Source: Paenibacillus bovis (lineage in GTDB: Bacteria > Bacillota > Bacilli > Bacillales > Bacillaceae_C). From it: a DNA stretch of 64,000 nt. Shown piece by piece: positions 1-9,790 of the stretch. The notes below the pieces were generated by a model. It had not been told where the DNA came from, ran no database searches, and saw nothing but the letters and a program-made list of their open reading frames with translations. The number at the start of each line of letters is the position of its first letter. Positions within the stretch are counted from its first letter, which is position 1. The stretch lies in the NCBI GenBank assembly GCA_007679095.1, contig VEFU01000008.1:36595-100594 (forward strand), read 5' to 3'. Made by a program: the position numbers and the translations under genes.

Positions 1-1
1 T

Positions 2-460
2 GAAAAAACAAAAGAAGAAACAAAAGCTCGAAGTGTCATCATACATGGGAAATTATCTAATGAACACTTTTTATATGATAAGAGTGGTCATGGATTTTTT
101 TCGAATTTTGAGCATGCAGCAATTTCATCTCCATTACATGATCTGCTCCCCTTTTTGGATCGTACATTAAGCACACATCCAAAACGGTTTGATGAAAGTT
201 TGAAATGGTTAGATGCTTATTTTCGATATTTTCCATTTAACGAAGAAGAAATGCTTTTGTTTCTAAGTTATTTAGCAAATCCTGGTCCCATTTTCCGAGT
301 TGTAGAGAAATACTTTTCTACAGGAAAAGAAAAAAGTGAAATGAAATTTGTTACTCAGTTACAGCGTCAGTATTGGCGTATGAAAAATATTGAATATTTA
401 GTGATGCAATTAGAAGAAATAGAAAAAAGAAAAAAAGAACAATCTACCCCTTCGGAATAA
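2..460 (+). CDS. C-terminal part of a YsxE-like spore coat kinase-fold protein
   Basis: The frame is open from the first bases of the window, so the gene starts upstream and only about 152 C-terminal residues are visible. Residues IIHGKLSNEHFLYD followed by an NFE stretch resemble the degenerate catalytic loop and metal-binding segment of CotS/YsxE-type aminoglycoside-phosphotransferase-fold proteins. The usual HGD is HGK here, so kinase activity is doubtful. In B. subtilis ysxE lies just upstream of valS, and the position here agrees. These proteins are known as spore coat-associated. The stop codon lies inside the loop of the following terminator hairpin. The family call is fairly safe; the exact orthologue is an inference from position. 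Confidence 0.7.
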   Translation, partial: EKTKEETKARSVIIHGKLSNEHFLYDKSGHGFFSNFEHAAISSPLHDLLPFLDRTLSTHPKRFDESLKWLDAYFRYFPFNEEEMLLFLSYLANPGPIFRVVEKYFSTGKEKSEMKFVTQLQRQYWRMKNIEYLVMQLEEIEKRKKEQSTPSE

Positions 461-486
461 AAAAGTGGATCGAAGGGGTATTTTTA
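445..486 (+). terminator. Rho-independent terminator of the ysxE-like gene
   Basis: The inverted repeat TACCCCTTCG / CGAAGGGGTA (10 bp) is followed by a T run. The TAA stop of the upstream gene sits in the loop. The convergent small gene ends directly against it. Confidence 0.8.
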
Positions 487-675
487 TATCCACTCGTTGT
501 GAAATGCAATAATTGTGGCAATAAAAGTAGCTAAAATTAATACATCTAAAACAGTAGGGAAAATTAATGTTCTAATCGCTTGAAATACAGTAAATGGAAC
601 GATGAGTTGTCTGCACATTGCCTTGAAATGTAACTTCCATGAATAAAAAGTATACTGATTAAATTTCTTTTTCAT
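484..675 (-). CDS. Small hypothetical membrane protein (63 aa)
   Basis: I do not recognise this protein. It is 63 residues long, with a basic N-terminal half (MKKKFNQYTFYSWK) and a hydrophobic C-terminal half, roughly residues 38-58, that should span the membrane once. Support for a real gene is the AGGAGG ribosome binding site eight bases upstream of the ATG on the minus strand, and the lack of any overlapping gene on the other strand. It converges on the ysxE-like gene and diverges from the valS leader. Its function is unknown. Confidence 0.65.
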   Translation of the reverse strand: MKKKFNQYTFYSWKLHFKAMCRQLIVPFTVFQAIRTLIFPTVLDVLILATFIATIIAFHNEWI

Positions 676-772
676 CCGATTAACCTCCTAATGAATTCGC
701 CTAGTATAAATTATGTAAAATTGGCTATGATGTGAGTAATCTTGAATAAAGATAGAAATTTTATTGAAATCA

Positions 773-800
773 TTGACAATCTGCAAGGAAATTCTATACT
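773..800 (+). promoter_or_regulatory. Sigma-A promoter of valS
   Basis: TTGACA at 773-778 and TATACT at 795-800 are separated by 16 bp. They lie just upstream of the T-box leader, so transcription should start near 806. Confidence 0.7.
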
Positions 801-824
801 ATAAATGAATAATGATAAAAATGC

Positions 825-1076
825 ATTGACAGGGAAGAGTACGTTAGTTAAGTTGCTTTCAGAGAGGAAAATCAAAGCTGTGAGATTTTCTAAGTGACAC
901 TAATGGAAGGTCGCCCTTGAGCAGTTTCTATGAACGAAAAATCAAGTAGTAGAAACCGGTTGAGAGCCGTTATGTATGTAAGTGCTGGATTTATTGTGTC
1001 TTGATAAATCCATGAAAAAAGGTGGTACCGCGAATCTGCTCCCTTCGTCCTTTTGACGGAGGGGGCTTTTTGTATT
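825..1076 (+). promoter_or_regulatory. T-box leader (tRNA-Val) of valS, with terminator
   Basis: The conserved T-box sequence GGTGGTACCGCG is at 1021-1032. It is followed by a C-rich/G-rich terminator hairpin and T run at about 1038-1074. An AGAGAG-like stem I element lies near 861-890. In the specifier region GAAGGTCGCCC, GUC at 910-912 would be the valine codon. Uncharged tRNA-Val is expected to pair with it and favour the antiterminator, raising valS expression when valine is scarce. The T-box identity is clear; the exact specifier is inferred from its position relative to the downstream stem I sequence. Confidence 0.92.
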
Positions 1077-1101
1077 TGGAGAATGAAGTAGGAGGATGAA
1101 T

Positions 1102-3744
1102 ATGGAAAAGAAAGAAGTTAGCATGCCAACTAAATATGAACCTCAAAACATTGAACAAGGTAGATATGAATGGTGGTTGTCTGGAAAGTACTTTGAAGCA
1201 GAAAATAATCCTGATAAGGAACCATACACGATTGTTATTCCGCCTCCAAATGTAACAGGAAAGCTACATTTAGGTCATGCATGGGATACTGCTTTGCAAG
1301 ATATATTGACAAGAATGAAGCGGATGCAAGGATATGATGTGTTATGGCTTCCTGGAATGGATCATGCAGGTATTGCAACACAAGCGAAAGTAGAAGAAAA
1401 ACTTCGGGAAGAAGGAAAATCTCGTTACGATCTTGGCAGAGAAAAGTTCCTAGAAGAAACGTGGAAATGGAAAGAGGAATATGCGACTTTTATCCGTGAG
1501 CAATGGGCGAAACTGGGGTTGGGACTTGATTACTCTAGAGAACGATTCACGTTAGATGAAGGACTTTCAAAAGCTGTACGTGAGGTATTCGTAACTCTTT
1601 ACAATGAAGGTTTAATCTATCGTGGCGAATACATTATTAACTGGGATCCTGCAACAAAGACAGCATTATCTGATATTGAAGTTATTCATAAAGATGTACA
1701 AGGTGCATTTTATCATATGAATTACCCACTAGCTGATGGTTCTGGCTCCATAGAAGTAGCAACTACTCGTCCAGAAACAATGCTTGGTGACACTGGTGTA
1801 GCCGTCCATCCAGAAGATGAGCGCTACAAACATTTAATTGGGAAAACTGTAATATTACCTATCGTTGGAAGGGAAATTCCAATTGTAGCGGATGATTATG
1901 TAGATACGGAGTTTGGATCAGGAGCGGTGAAAATTACACCGGCACATGATCCTAATGACTTTGAAATTGGTAACCGTCACAATCTTCCTCGTATCCTTGT
2001 GATGAACGAAGATGGCACAATGAATAAGAATGCAGGAAAGTATAATGGAATGGATCGCTTTGCATGTCGTAAACAAATTGTAAAAGACTTGCAGGAAGCA
2101 GGTATTCTTTTTGAAATTGAAGAGCACCTCCATTCTGTTGGCCATTCTGAACGAAGTGGAGCAGTAGTAGAGCCATACTTATCTACACAGTGGTTTGTTA
2201 AAATGAAGCCACTAGCAGAAAAAGCAATTGAATTACAAAAAAGTGATGAAAAAGTTAACTTTGTTCCAGATCGTTTTGAAAAGACATATATGCACTGGAT
2301 GGAAAATATTCATGATTGGTGTATTTCACGCCAATTATGGTGGGGACATCGAATTCCTGCTTGGTACCATAAAGAAACAGGAGAAATATATGTAGGTCAT
2401 GAGGCACCACAAGATGAGGGAAATTGGGAACAAGACACGGATGTATTAGATACGTGGTTTAGTTCTGCACTATGGCCGTTTTCAACAATGGGATGGCCAG
2501 ACGAAGATGCGGCAGATTACAAACGTTATTACCCAACTGATTGCCTAGTAACAGGATATGATATTATCTTTTTCTGGGTATCGAGAATGTTATTCCAAGG
2601 TCTAAAGTTTACGGAAAAACGTCCTTTTAAAGACTTATTAATACATGGACTTGTTCGTGATGCGGAAGGACGGAAAATGAGTAAATCGCTTGGTAACGGC
2701 GTGGATCCAATGGATGTTATTGATAAGTACGGTGCCGATTCTCTCCGTTATTTCTTAACAACAGGAAGTTCTCCAGGCCAAGATTTACGTTTCAGCATGG
2801 AGAAAATCGAATCTGTTTGGAATTTTGCTAATAAAATATGGAATGCATCTCGCTTTGCTCTAATGAATATGGATGGATTAACATATGACGAAATTGATTT
2901 AACCGGGGAAAAGTCTGTTGCCGATAAATGGATCTTAGCTCGTTTAAATGACACAATAGAAACAGTTACAAAGCTTGCAGACAAATATGAATTTGGTGAA
3001 GTAGGTAGAGCACTTTACAACTTTATATGGGATGATTTCTGTGACTGGTATATCGAAATGGCGAAACTTCCACTTTATGGAGAAGATGAGGCAGCGAAAA
3101 AGACAACACGTTCTATATTGGCATATGTTCTCGATCAAACAATGAGATTGTTACATCCATTTATGCCATTTATTACCGAGGAAATTTGGCAGAACTTACC
3201 TCATGAAGGTGAATCTATTACAGTTGCTGCATGGCCAACAGTAAATGAGCAATTTAATGATGAAAATGCTGTACAAGAAATGAAATTGCTAATGGATATT
3301 ATCCGTTCTGTTCGTAATATCCGTGCAGAAGTAAACACACCTATGAGTAAGAAAATTACATTATTATTAAAGGCAAAAGATGAAACTGTATTGGCAGCAC
3401 TAGAAAAAAATAAACCTTTCATTGAAAAGTTCTGTAATCCAGATGAGTTACAAATTGCTACTGATATTGTGTCACCAGATAAAGCAATGACGGCGGTTGT
3501 TACAGGAGTTGAACTGTTTATTCCATTAGCTGACTTAATCAATATGGAAGAAGAAATTGCGCGCCTAAATAAAGAATTAGATAAATGGACGAAAGAAGTA
3601 GAACGCGTCCAGAAGAAATTGGCAAATGAGAAATTTATCAGTAAGGCACCTGAAGCTGTTGTTGCGGAAGAACGCGCAAAAGAAAAAGACTACTTAGAGA
3701 AGAAAGCGACAGTGGAAGCACGTATTAAGGAACTACAATCATAA
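1102..3744 (+). CDS. valS: Valyl-tRNA synthetase
   Basis: This 880-residue class I synthetase attaches valine to tRNA-Val in the cytoplasm. The HIGH-type motif is HLGH (residues 56-59) and the KMSKS motif is at about 525-529. Between them lies the CP1 editing domain with the [17 protein letters not shown] segment, which hydrolyses mischarged Thr-tRNA. The C-terminal 60-70 residues are a charged coiled-coil arm typical of ValRS. Start choice: an earlier in-frame ATG at 1096 directly abuts the GGAGG, while the ATG at 1102 sits six bases after it and gives [14 protein letters not shown], matching the usual N-terminus. Expression is controlled by the T-box upstream. folC follows after about 65 bp. 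Confidence 0.98.
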   Translation: MEKKEVSMPTKYEPQNIEQGRYEWWLSGKYFEAENNPDKEPYTIVIPPPNVTGKLHLGHAWDTALQDILTRMKRMQGYDVLWLPGMDHAGIATQAKVEEKLREEGKSRYDLGREKFLEETWKWKEEYATFIREQWAKLGLGLDYSRERFTLDEGLSKAVREVFVTLYNEGLIYRGEYIINWDPATKTALSDIEVIHKDVQGAFYHMNYPLADGSGSIEVATTRPETMLGDTGVAVHPEDERYKHLIGKTVILPIVGREIPIVADDYVDTEFGSGAVKITPAHDPNDFEIGNRHNLPRILVMNEDGTMNKNAGKYNGMDRFACRKQIVKDLQEAGILFEIEEHLHSVGHSERSGAVVEPYLSTQWFVKMKPLAEKAIELQKSDEKVNFVPDRFEKTYMHWMENIHDWCISRQLWWGHRIPAWYHKETGEIYVGHEAPQDEGNWEQDTDVLDTWFSSALWPFSTMGWPDEDAADYKRYYPTDCLVTGYDIIFFWVSRMLFQGLKFTEKRPFKDLLIHGLVRDAEGRKMSKSLGNGVDPMDVIDKYGADSLRYFLTTGSSPGQDLRFSMEKIESVWNFANKIWNASRFALMNMDGLTYDEIDLTGEKSVADKWILARLNDTIETVTKLADKYEFGEVGRALYNFIWDDFCDWYIEMAKLPLYGEDEAAKKTTRSILAYVLDQTMRLLHPFMPFITEEIWQNLPHEGESITVAAWPTVNEQFNDENAVQEMKLLMDIIRSVRNIRAEVNTPMSKKITLLLKAKDETVLAALEKNKPFIEKFCNPDELQIATDIVSPDKAMTAVVTGVELFIPLADLINMEEEIARLNKELDKWTKEVERVQKKLANEKFISKAPEAVVAEERAKEKDYLEKKATVEARIKELQS

Positions 3745-3808
3745 TTGTGCTAGAGGAAGCGAATTCTATTAGGATTCGCTTCCATTATCATGGATAGAGG
3801 TGTACACA

Positions 3809-5128
3809 TTGTTTTCTACATATGATGAGGCCCTTAACTGGATTCATGCCCGTTTACGTTTAGGAATGAAGCCAGGTTTAAAAAGGATGGAGTGGATGCT
3901 AGAAAAGCTATCCCATCCAGAACAAAAACTTCAAGCAATTCATATAGGTGGAACGAATGGAAAAGGGTCAACCGTTACTTATGTGCGCTCTATGCTCCAA
4001 GCAGCTGGGTATGAGGTAGGAACTTTCACATCACCATATATTGAACAATTTAACGAAAGAATTAGCGTAAATGGAATTCCAATTGATGACAATGATATTA
4101 CGAGACTAGTAAATATAATAAAACCACTTGCTGATGAGCTGGAAAACACAACGTTAGGTCCACCGACTGAGTTTGAAGTAATTACTGCAATGGCTATCTA
4201 TTATTTTTCGGAAGTACATTCAGTAGACTTCGTCATATTTGAGGTTGGACTTGGGGGAAGATTTGATTCGACCAACGTGATAAAGCCTTTATTGTCCATT
4301 ATTACAAATGTCGGAATGGATCATACTCAAATTCTAGGTGACACGATTGAACAAATAGCCTTTGAAAAAGCAGGGATTATTAAAGAAAATACAGCTATCT
4401 TTACATGTATTCAAATCGATGAAGGAATACAACAAGTAGAGAAAATTGCGAAGGAGAAAAACGCTCCTTTGTTCCAACTTGGAAAAGACTTTTCGGTATC
4501 AAGTTATCAATCCCTTCAAAACAGAGAACAGTTTACGTTAAAAACATATAATGTCCTATTAGAAAATATACAAATTTCCTTATTAGGAAAACATCAAACA
4601 GAAAATGCAGCAGTTGCAATTGCTAGTATTTTATATCTACTAGAATCTGGTCATGTAACTGTTCACGAACAGCACATAAGAGAAGGTCTATTACAAGCGT
4701 ATTGGCCAGGCAGGTTTGAAATATTACAAGTAAATCCAACTATCATTATGGATGGGGCACATAATCCAGAAGGAATGCGCTCCTTTGTTTCTGCTATGGA
4801 AGCTAGATACAAACACAAAAATATTAAAATTGTATTTGCTGCGTTAAAAGATAAGGATTTAACAGAGATGTTTGCCCTTTTAAATACATTAAAAGCACAA
4901 ATATTTGTAACTGAATTTGACTTCCCACGAGCTGCTACTGCTGAGGAACTGAAGGAAATAAGTAATAACCCAAATGTAACTGCAGAGCCAAATAGTAAGT
5001 TTTTAATCAAACAACTAATTGAGTCACTTGAAAAAGATGAGGTACTTGCGATTGTAAGTTCTCTATATTTCATTTCGGAAATGAAACCATTTATCGTTAA
5101 TCTAATTCGTAATCAAGAGTGCCATTAA
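3809..5128 (+). CDS. folC: Folylpolyglutamate synthase / dihydrofolate synthase
   Basis: The enzyme adds glutamate to dihydropteroate and reduced folates, an ATP-dependent step of folate synthesis and retention. The protein has 439 residues. The P-loop GGTNGKGST is at residues 47-55, and the Mur-ligase-type central domain includes DFVIFEVGLGGRFDSTN. The C-terminal domain contains MDGAHNPEG. Start choice: a GTG at 3800 overlaps the AGAGG, whereas the TTG at 3809 has eight-base spacing and begins MFSTYDEALNWIHARL, the expected N-terminus. It is co-directional with valS, as in B. subtilis, and ends at a strong terminator. Confidence 0.96.
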   Translation: MFSTYDEALNWIHARLRLGMKPGLKRMEWMLEKLSHPEQKLQAIHIGGTNGKGSTVTYVRSMLQAAGYEVGTFTSPYIEQFNERISVNGIPIDDNDITRLVNIIKPLADELENTTLGPPTEFEVITAMAIYYFSEVHSVDFVIFEVGLGGRFDSTNVIKPLLSIITNVGMDHTQILGDTIEQIAFEKAGIIKENTAIFTCIQIDEGIQQVEKIAKEKNAPLFQLGKDFSVSSYQSLQNREQFTLKTYNVLLENIQISLLGKHQTENAAVAIASILYLLESGHVTVHEQHIREGLLQAYWPGRFEILQVNPTIIMDGAHNPEGMRSFVSAMEARYKHKNIKIVFAALKDKDLTEMFALLNTLKAQIFVTEFDFPRAATAEELKEISNNPNVTAEPNSKFLIKQLIESLEKDEVLAIVSSLYFISEMKPFIVNLIRNQECH

Positions 5129-5146
5129 AAAAGCACTCTTTTTTTA
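5115..5146 (+). terminator. Terminator after folC
   Basis: The hairpin AAGAGTGC / GCACTCTT (8 bp) is followed by a long T run. It separates folC from the pilus operon. Confidence 0.88.
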
Positions 5147-5200
5147 TTTTGTAGATGTCGATAGTTATTTATTGATTATTTCAGATTATAATGGCTATAT

Positions 5201-5229
5201 TTGAATTAAGCTGTGGAAAAAACTAGACT
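5201..5229 (+). promoter_or_regulatory. Candidate sigma-A promoter of the pilus operon
   Basis: TTGAAT (5201-5206), a 17 bp spacer and TAGACT (5224-5229) lie about 110 bp upstream of pilB. A second TATAAT at 5187-5192 has no good -35. The placement is plausible but not proven. Confidence 0.4.
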
Positions 5230-5338
5230 TTTGTCCTGGTTATTTGTTAAGAGGATGAACTGATACCATAAAAACTATCATGGAAGTTAGTTCAAAAGCT
5301 AAATGAACCGATTAATATGGCTGAGAGGATGGGTTTGA

Positions 5339-6994
5339 TTGAAAATGAGAAAACGGCTCGGGGATTTACTTGTCAGTTCGGGACTAATAACTTCGAATCA
5401 GCTTGAAAAAGCATTACAAGAAAAAAGTGAAAACCAAAAACTTGGGGATGCATTAGTACAATTCGGATATATTACCGAGCGACAGTTAATTGAGGCATTG
5501 GAGTTTCAGTTAGGGATACCTCATATTAGTCTGTACCGTTATCCGTTTGATGAGACATTATTTTCATTAATCCCAAAAGATGCTGCGAAACGGAATTTAA
5601 TTGTCCCGTTAAAGAAAGAGGATGATAAATTATATGTAGCAATGGCTGATCCGATGGACTTTTATTTAATTGAAGACCTCAGACTTGCTACTGGCTTTCA
5701 TATAGAAACTGTTATTGCTACAAAAGCAGATATTTTACGTGCGATTCATAAATATTACGACAATGAAGATGACTTTGATGAATTTGAATCCGAGCAGGTA
5801 AATATACAAGCTGGCCAAGAAAATATTACCTATAATGATTCACCAATTGTTCGATTAGTGAATCAGATTTTAACGAATGCACTCGTACAAAGAGCAAGTG
5901 ATATACATATCGATCCACAGGAATCGAAGGTTGTTATTCGCTACCGTGTAGATGGATTACTTCGTGTAGAACGTAAAGTTCCAAAGAATATGCAAAACAT
6001 GCTAATCTCAAGAGTTAAAATCATGGCAAATATGGATATTACCGAATACCGAATACCCCAAGATGGTAGAATTAGAACAAATATAGATTTGCGACCAATA
6101 GATTTGAGAGTTTCAACTTTACCAACTGTCTATGGTGAAAAAATCGTTTTACGGATTCTTGATTTAAGAAATGTTTTAAACGATATAAATAGAATTGGAT
6201 TTAATGAATTAAATTTACAACGATTTAAACAATTAATTGAACAACCTACTGGAATTATTCTTATTAGCGGTCCAACAGGTTCTGGGAAATCCTCCACATT
6301 ATATGCTGCATTAAACCGGTTAAATAAGGAAGAAGTAAATATTATAACTGTTGAAGATCCGGTCGAGTACCAACTGGAAGGAATAAATCAAATACAAGTT
6401 AACGCCACTGTAGGTTTGACGTTTGCCTCTGGGCTACGATCTATATTACGTCAAGATCCTAATATTATCATGGTCGGTGAAATACGTGATAATGAAACAA
6501 TGGAAATAGCGATTAGAGCTTCCTTGACGGGACATTTAGTATTATCAACCATCCATACAAACGACTCTATTAGTACCGTAACAAGATTGATGGATATGGG
6601 GGTAGAGCCATTTCTAATAGCTGCCTCTTTAAATGGTATTGTTTCGCAAAGGCTTGTCCGCAAAGTTTGTAGAGATTGTGCGCAAAAAGACATACCAACA
6701 AATAGAGAAATGGACATATTTAGAAAACGAGGACTACATATTGACCATGTCATGCGCGGTAAAGGTTGTGTTTCATGCAATATGACAGGTTATAAGGGAA
6801 GAGTTGCTATCCATGAAGTACTTGTAATGACAGACGAAATGAAGAAAATCATCATGAATAAACAAGATCTATCTGAACTTAAGAAACAAGCAGAGCAACA
6901 AAAAACCGTATTCTTATTAGATGATGGATTAATGAAGGTGCAAGCAGGGATAACTACTACAGAAGAAGTTTTGCGAGTTGCATATTTAGAGTAG
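5339..6994 (+). CDS. pilB: Type IV pilus assembly ATPase PilB
   Basis: This 551-residue GspE/PilB ATPase powers pilus extension at the membrane. The N-terminus carries two tandem RLG/KLG repeats (from R6 and K34) that resemble the MshEN c-di-GMP-binding motif. The ATPase domain has Walker A at G311-S318 (GPTGSGKS), a VGEIRD Walker B/Asp-box region, and IRASLTGHLVLSTIHT. Four zinc-type cysteines (C444, C447, C477, C480) are typical of PilB/GspE rather than PilT. The start is a TTG immediately after an in-frame stop, ten bases from AGAGG; ATG 5345 is the alternative. It is the first gene of an eight-gene operon, with pilT eight bases downstream. Confidence 0.95.
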   Translation: MKMRKRLGDLLVSSGLITSNQLEKALQEKSENQKLGDALVQFGYITERQLIEALEFQLGIPHISLYRYPFDETLFSLIPKDAAKRNLIVPLKKEDDKLYVAMADPMDFYLIEDLRLATGFHIETVIATKADILRAIHKYYDNEDDFDEFESEQVNIQAGQENITYNDSPIVRLVNQILTNALVQRASDIHIDPQESKVVIRYRVDGLLRVERKVPKNMQNMLISRVKIMANMDITEYRIPQDGRIRTNIDLRPIDLRVSTLPTVYGEKIVLRILDLRNVLNDINRIGFNELNLQRFKQLIEQPTGIILISGPTGSGKSSTLYAALNRLNKEEVNIITVEDPVEYQLEGINQIQVNATVGLTFASGLRSILRQDPNIIMVGEIRDNETMEIAIRASLTGHLVLSTIHTNDSISTVTRLMDMGVEPFLIAASLNGIVSQRLVRKVCRDCAQKDIPTNREMDIFRKRGLHIDHVMRGKGCVSCNMTGYKGRVAIHEVLVMTDEMKKIIMNKQDLSELKKQAEQQKTVFLLDDGLMKVQAGITTTEEVLRVAYLE

Positions 6995-7002
6995 GTGAAA
7001 AC

Positions 7003-8046
7003 ATGGACGAAAATAGTATTCATTATTTACTGCAAAAAGCATTTGAACTTCAAGCATCGGATTTACATATAACGGTTGGAGTTCCACCAATCATGCGCAT
7101 AAATGGTGTGTTAAAGAAATTTGGAGAAAATCGAATAACACAAGATCAATCGGAAGCGATTGCTCAAGAAATGATTCCAGAGCACTTATGGAATGTTTAT
7201 ATCGAGAAAGGTGAATTAGATTTTTCATACGGTTTGCAAGGAGTGTCAAGATTTCGTGTGAATGTGTTTCGGCAACGCTCCAGTTCCGCCCTTGCAATTC
7301 GAGTAGTGCCAACCGAAATTCCCTCAATGGAACAATTAAATTTGCCACCAATCGTAAGAAAAATTGCAGAGAAGCCGCAAGGACTAGTACTCGTAACAGG
7401 TCCAACTGGAAGCGGAAAATCCACAACATTAGCTTCTATGATTGACTACATGAATAAAACGATGCGAAAACATATTATTACACTTGAGGATCCGATTGAA
7501 TATATGCATAAGCATCAACTATGTGTTATTGACCAACGAGAGGTTGGGTTAGATACACTAAATTTTGCAAATGGACTACGCAGTGCGCTTCGTCAAGATC
7601 CTGATGTTATATTAGTAGGAGAGATGAGAGATTTAGAAACGATCCAAACCGCGATTACTGCTGCAGAAACAGGTCATTTAGTATTAGGTACTTTACATAC
7701 TTCTGGTGCTGTTTCAACGGTTAATCGTATTATTGATGTGTTTAATGGGGATCAACAGCATCAAATCCGTTATCAGCTCTCCTCCGTATTAGAAGCAGTA
7801 ATATCCCAAAGATTATTTCCAACTATCGACGGAAAAGGGCGCATTGCAGCTTTTGAAGTATTGCTCAATGTCCCAGCTGTTGGAAACTTGATTCGATCAG
7901 AAAAAGCACACCAAATTCCAAATATCATGCAAACATCACGACTGGAAGGGATGCAACTTTTAGAAAACAGCACAAAAGAACTGTTAAACGCGGGGAAAAT
8001 CTCTCGAGAGGTTGCACTTCCATTCCTAAAGCAGGTATTCGAATAA
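7003..8046 (+). CDS. pilT: Type IV pilus retraction ATPase PilT
   Basis: PilT is a hexameric ATPase that disassembles the pilus and drives twitching or DNA uptake. The protein is 347 residues, the normal PilT length. It lacks the extended N-terminal domain and zinc cysteines of PilB. Visible motifs are ASDLHITVG near the N-terminus, Walker A GPTGSGKST at 133-141, a VGEMRDLET Asp box, and TAAETGHLVLGTLHT (AIRAGE-region/His box). Its last base overlaps the pilC ATG. A dedicated retraction ATPase means this is a dynamic pilus rather than only a ComG-type pseudopilus, because the B. subtilis comG system has no PilT. Confidence 0.95.
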   Translation: MDENSIHYLLQKAFELQASDLHITVGVPPIMRINGVLKKFGENRITQDQSEAIAQEMIPEHLWNVYIEKGELDFSYGLQGVSRFRVNVFRQRSSSALAIRVVPTEIPSMEQLNLPPIVRKIAEKPQGLVLVTGPTGSGKSTTLASMIDYMNKTMRKHIITLEDPIEYMHKHQLCVIDQREVGLDTLNFANGLRSALRQDPDVILVGEMRDLETIQTAITAAETGHLVLGTLHTSGAVSTVNRIIDVFNGDQQHQIRYQLSSVLEAVISQRLFPTIDGKGRIAAFEVLLNVPAVGNLIRSEKAHQIPNIMQTSRLEGMQLLENSTKELLNAGKISREVALPFLKQVFE

Positions 8047-9257
8047 TGGCACGTTTTAAGTATAGTGGGCGCACAAGGACAGGGAAGAAGAATGGGATAT
8101 TACACGCCGATTCCAAAAGAGAGGCGATGGAAAAGCTCCGACATGATGGCGTTCGAGTAATTGAAATCGAGGAAGTACCTGAAAATATATTTACGAAAGA
8201 TATTGTGATTGGAAACCCAGTAAAACTTCAACATCTCGTTATTTTTCTGAAGCAATTTTCAACTCTACTGTCAGCTGGAGTGTCAGTAGTAGAGGCAACG
8301 AAAATTCTAGCAGAGCAGACGGACAGTAAACCATTGGCGAAAGCTTTACAAAAGGTTGAAGTGGAGATACGTGCGGGAAATCCATTATCGAAAGCATTAG
8401 CGAAGCATGAAGAAATATTTGAGTCTTTAATTATTAATATGGTACATGCTGGAGAAATTTCAGGAACATTAGATGAGACACTTAATCGATTAAGTATTCA
8501 TTATGAAAAGCAACATCGTACTAGACAAAAAGTAATTTCTGCTTTTTCATACCCAATTTTTGTTGGTATCATTGCGATAGCTGTAGTCATTTTTCTATTA
8601 ATAGGAGTTGTGCCTACATTTGTATCTTTGTTTGCAGATGTAGGTGGAGAGCTACCAGCTATCACTCAATTTGTCCTAAATAGTAGTAATTTCGTTCGAA
8701 AGTTTTGGTATTTATTGATACTGATTCCTTTGTTAATTTGGTTTACTATATATACGATGCGTAAAAAGCCAGAAACAAAGTATTATTTAGACCTAATCGT
8801 ATTAAGAATGCCTATATTTGGTTCTATTTTTCAAAAAAGTGTATTAGCTAGGTTTACTTTAACATTTAGCTCGATGTTTTCGAGTTCTGTGCCTATTCTC
8901 CAAGCATTGACAATGCTGGAGAAACTAGTAGAGAATGAAGTAATTGCTAGAGTGATAAAGGAATCAAGACAATCATTAGAACAAGGGAAGTCACTAACAG
9001 AACCGATGAAAAAACATTGGGCATTTCCCCCGCTCGTCTCCCAAATGATTGCAATTGGAGAGGAAACAGGATCACTGGATGTCATGTTAGAGAAAGTTGC
9101 GGATTTCTATGAAGCAGAAGTCGAAGCAACTACTGATCGTTTAAAATCACTCATTGAACCAATCATGATTGTGCTATTAGCGGGTTTAGTCGGAACGATT
9201 GTCACAGCTATTATGGTGCCGATGTTTGATATATTTAATAATATACAAAGTTACTAA
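8046..9257 (+). CDS. pilC: Type IV pilus inner-membrane platform protein PilC
   Basis: This 403-residue GspF/PilC polytopic protein couples the ATPases to pilin polymerisation. Two cytoplasmic GspF domains are visible, the first around QHLVIFLKQFSTLLSAGVSV and the second around ARFTLTFSSMFSSSVPI. Each is followed by a conserved acidic G-E-x-G/S segment (HAGEISGTLDE and AIGEETGSLD). Three membrane segments lie near residues 169-192, 215-235 and 374-397. The start codon overlaps the pilT stop (TAATG), indicating translational coupling. Confidence 0.95.
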   Translation: MARFKYSGRTRTGKKNGILHADSKREAMEKLRHDGVRVIEIEEVPENIFTKDIVIGNPVKLQHLVIFLKQFSTLLSAGVSVVEATKILAEQTDSKPLAKALQKVEVEIRAGNPLSKALAKHEEIFESLIINMVHAGEISGTLDETLNRLSIHYEKQHRTRQKVISAFSYPIFVGIIAIAVVIFLLIGVVPTFVSLFADVGGELPAITQFVLNSSNFVRKFWYLLILIPLLIWFTIYTMRKKPETKYYLDLIVLRMPIFGSIFQKSVLARFTLTFSSMFSSSVPILQALTMLEKLVENEVIARVIKESRQSLEQGKSLTEPMKKHWAFPPLVSQMIAIGEETGSLDVMLEKVADFYEAEVEATTDRLKSLIEPIMIVLLAGLVGTIVTAIMVPMFDIFNNIQSY

Positions 9258-9365
9258 ATCTTAACAATTTTTTGTGAGAAATTTGTCGCTTATTTTTCTG
9301 CTATCGCCTATAATAAAGCTGTATATTACTTTTGAACTAATACAAAGGTATGAGGAGGAAGTTTG

Positions 9366-9788
9366 ATGGTAAAAAAGATTAGACAAGCTTTAAAAAATGA
9401 AAAAGGCTTAACATTAGTTGAGTTACTAGCGGTTGTCGTTATTCTCGGAATCATCTCTGCTATTGCTATTCCAAGCATCGGTGGATTAATCAATAACTCG
9501 AAAAAGGATGCGCATTTAGCAAATGGACAACAGATGGTGAATGCAGCTAAATTAGCATTAATTGAAGATGATGAAGTAGAATCATGGACTCTACAAGATC
9601 TTATAAGTAAAGAATATTTAGAACCAGTTAAGGATCCATCCGGTGGAGAATATGCACCTGGTAGTATTGTGAAAAAAGGTGAAAATGGATCTTTTACAGT
9701 TACTTTAGTTCAAAAAGATTCAAAACATCAATTTTATTCTGGTGACCCTTTCGAACTTAAAAGAGGAGATGTAACTCTCCCGAAATAA
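9366..9788 (+). CDS. Type IV major-pilin-like prepilin
   Basis: This is the only pilin gene in the cluster (140 aa), so it is probably the major pilin. It has a 14-residue basic leader ending in G, then the class III signal LTLVELLAVVVILGIISAIA. Processing after G14 leaves mature Leu1 and the conserved Glu5. The C-terminal domain is short and acidic with no cysteine pair. Start choice: the ATG at 9366 lies seven bases after AGGAGG, while the TTG at 9363 is too close. The 108 bp gap ahead of it, unusual in this tightly packed operon, contains a TATAAT at about 9311-9316 and may hold an extra promoter that boosts pilin supply. The neighbouring peptidase should cleave it. Confidence 0.92.
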   Translation: MVKKIRQALKNEKGLTLVELLAVVVILGIISAIAIPSIGGLINNSKKDAHLANGQQMVNAAKLALIEDDEVESWTLQDLISKEYLEPVKDPSGGEYAPGSIVKKGENGSFTVTLVQKDSKHQFYSGDPFELKRGDVTLPK

Positions 9789-9790
9789 TC

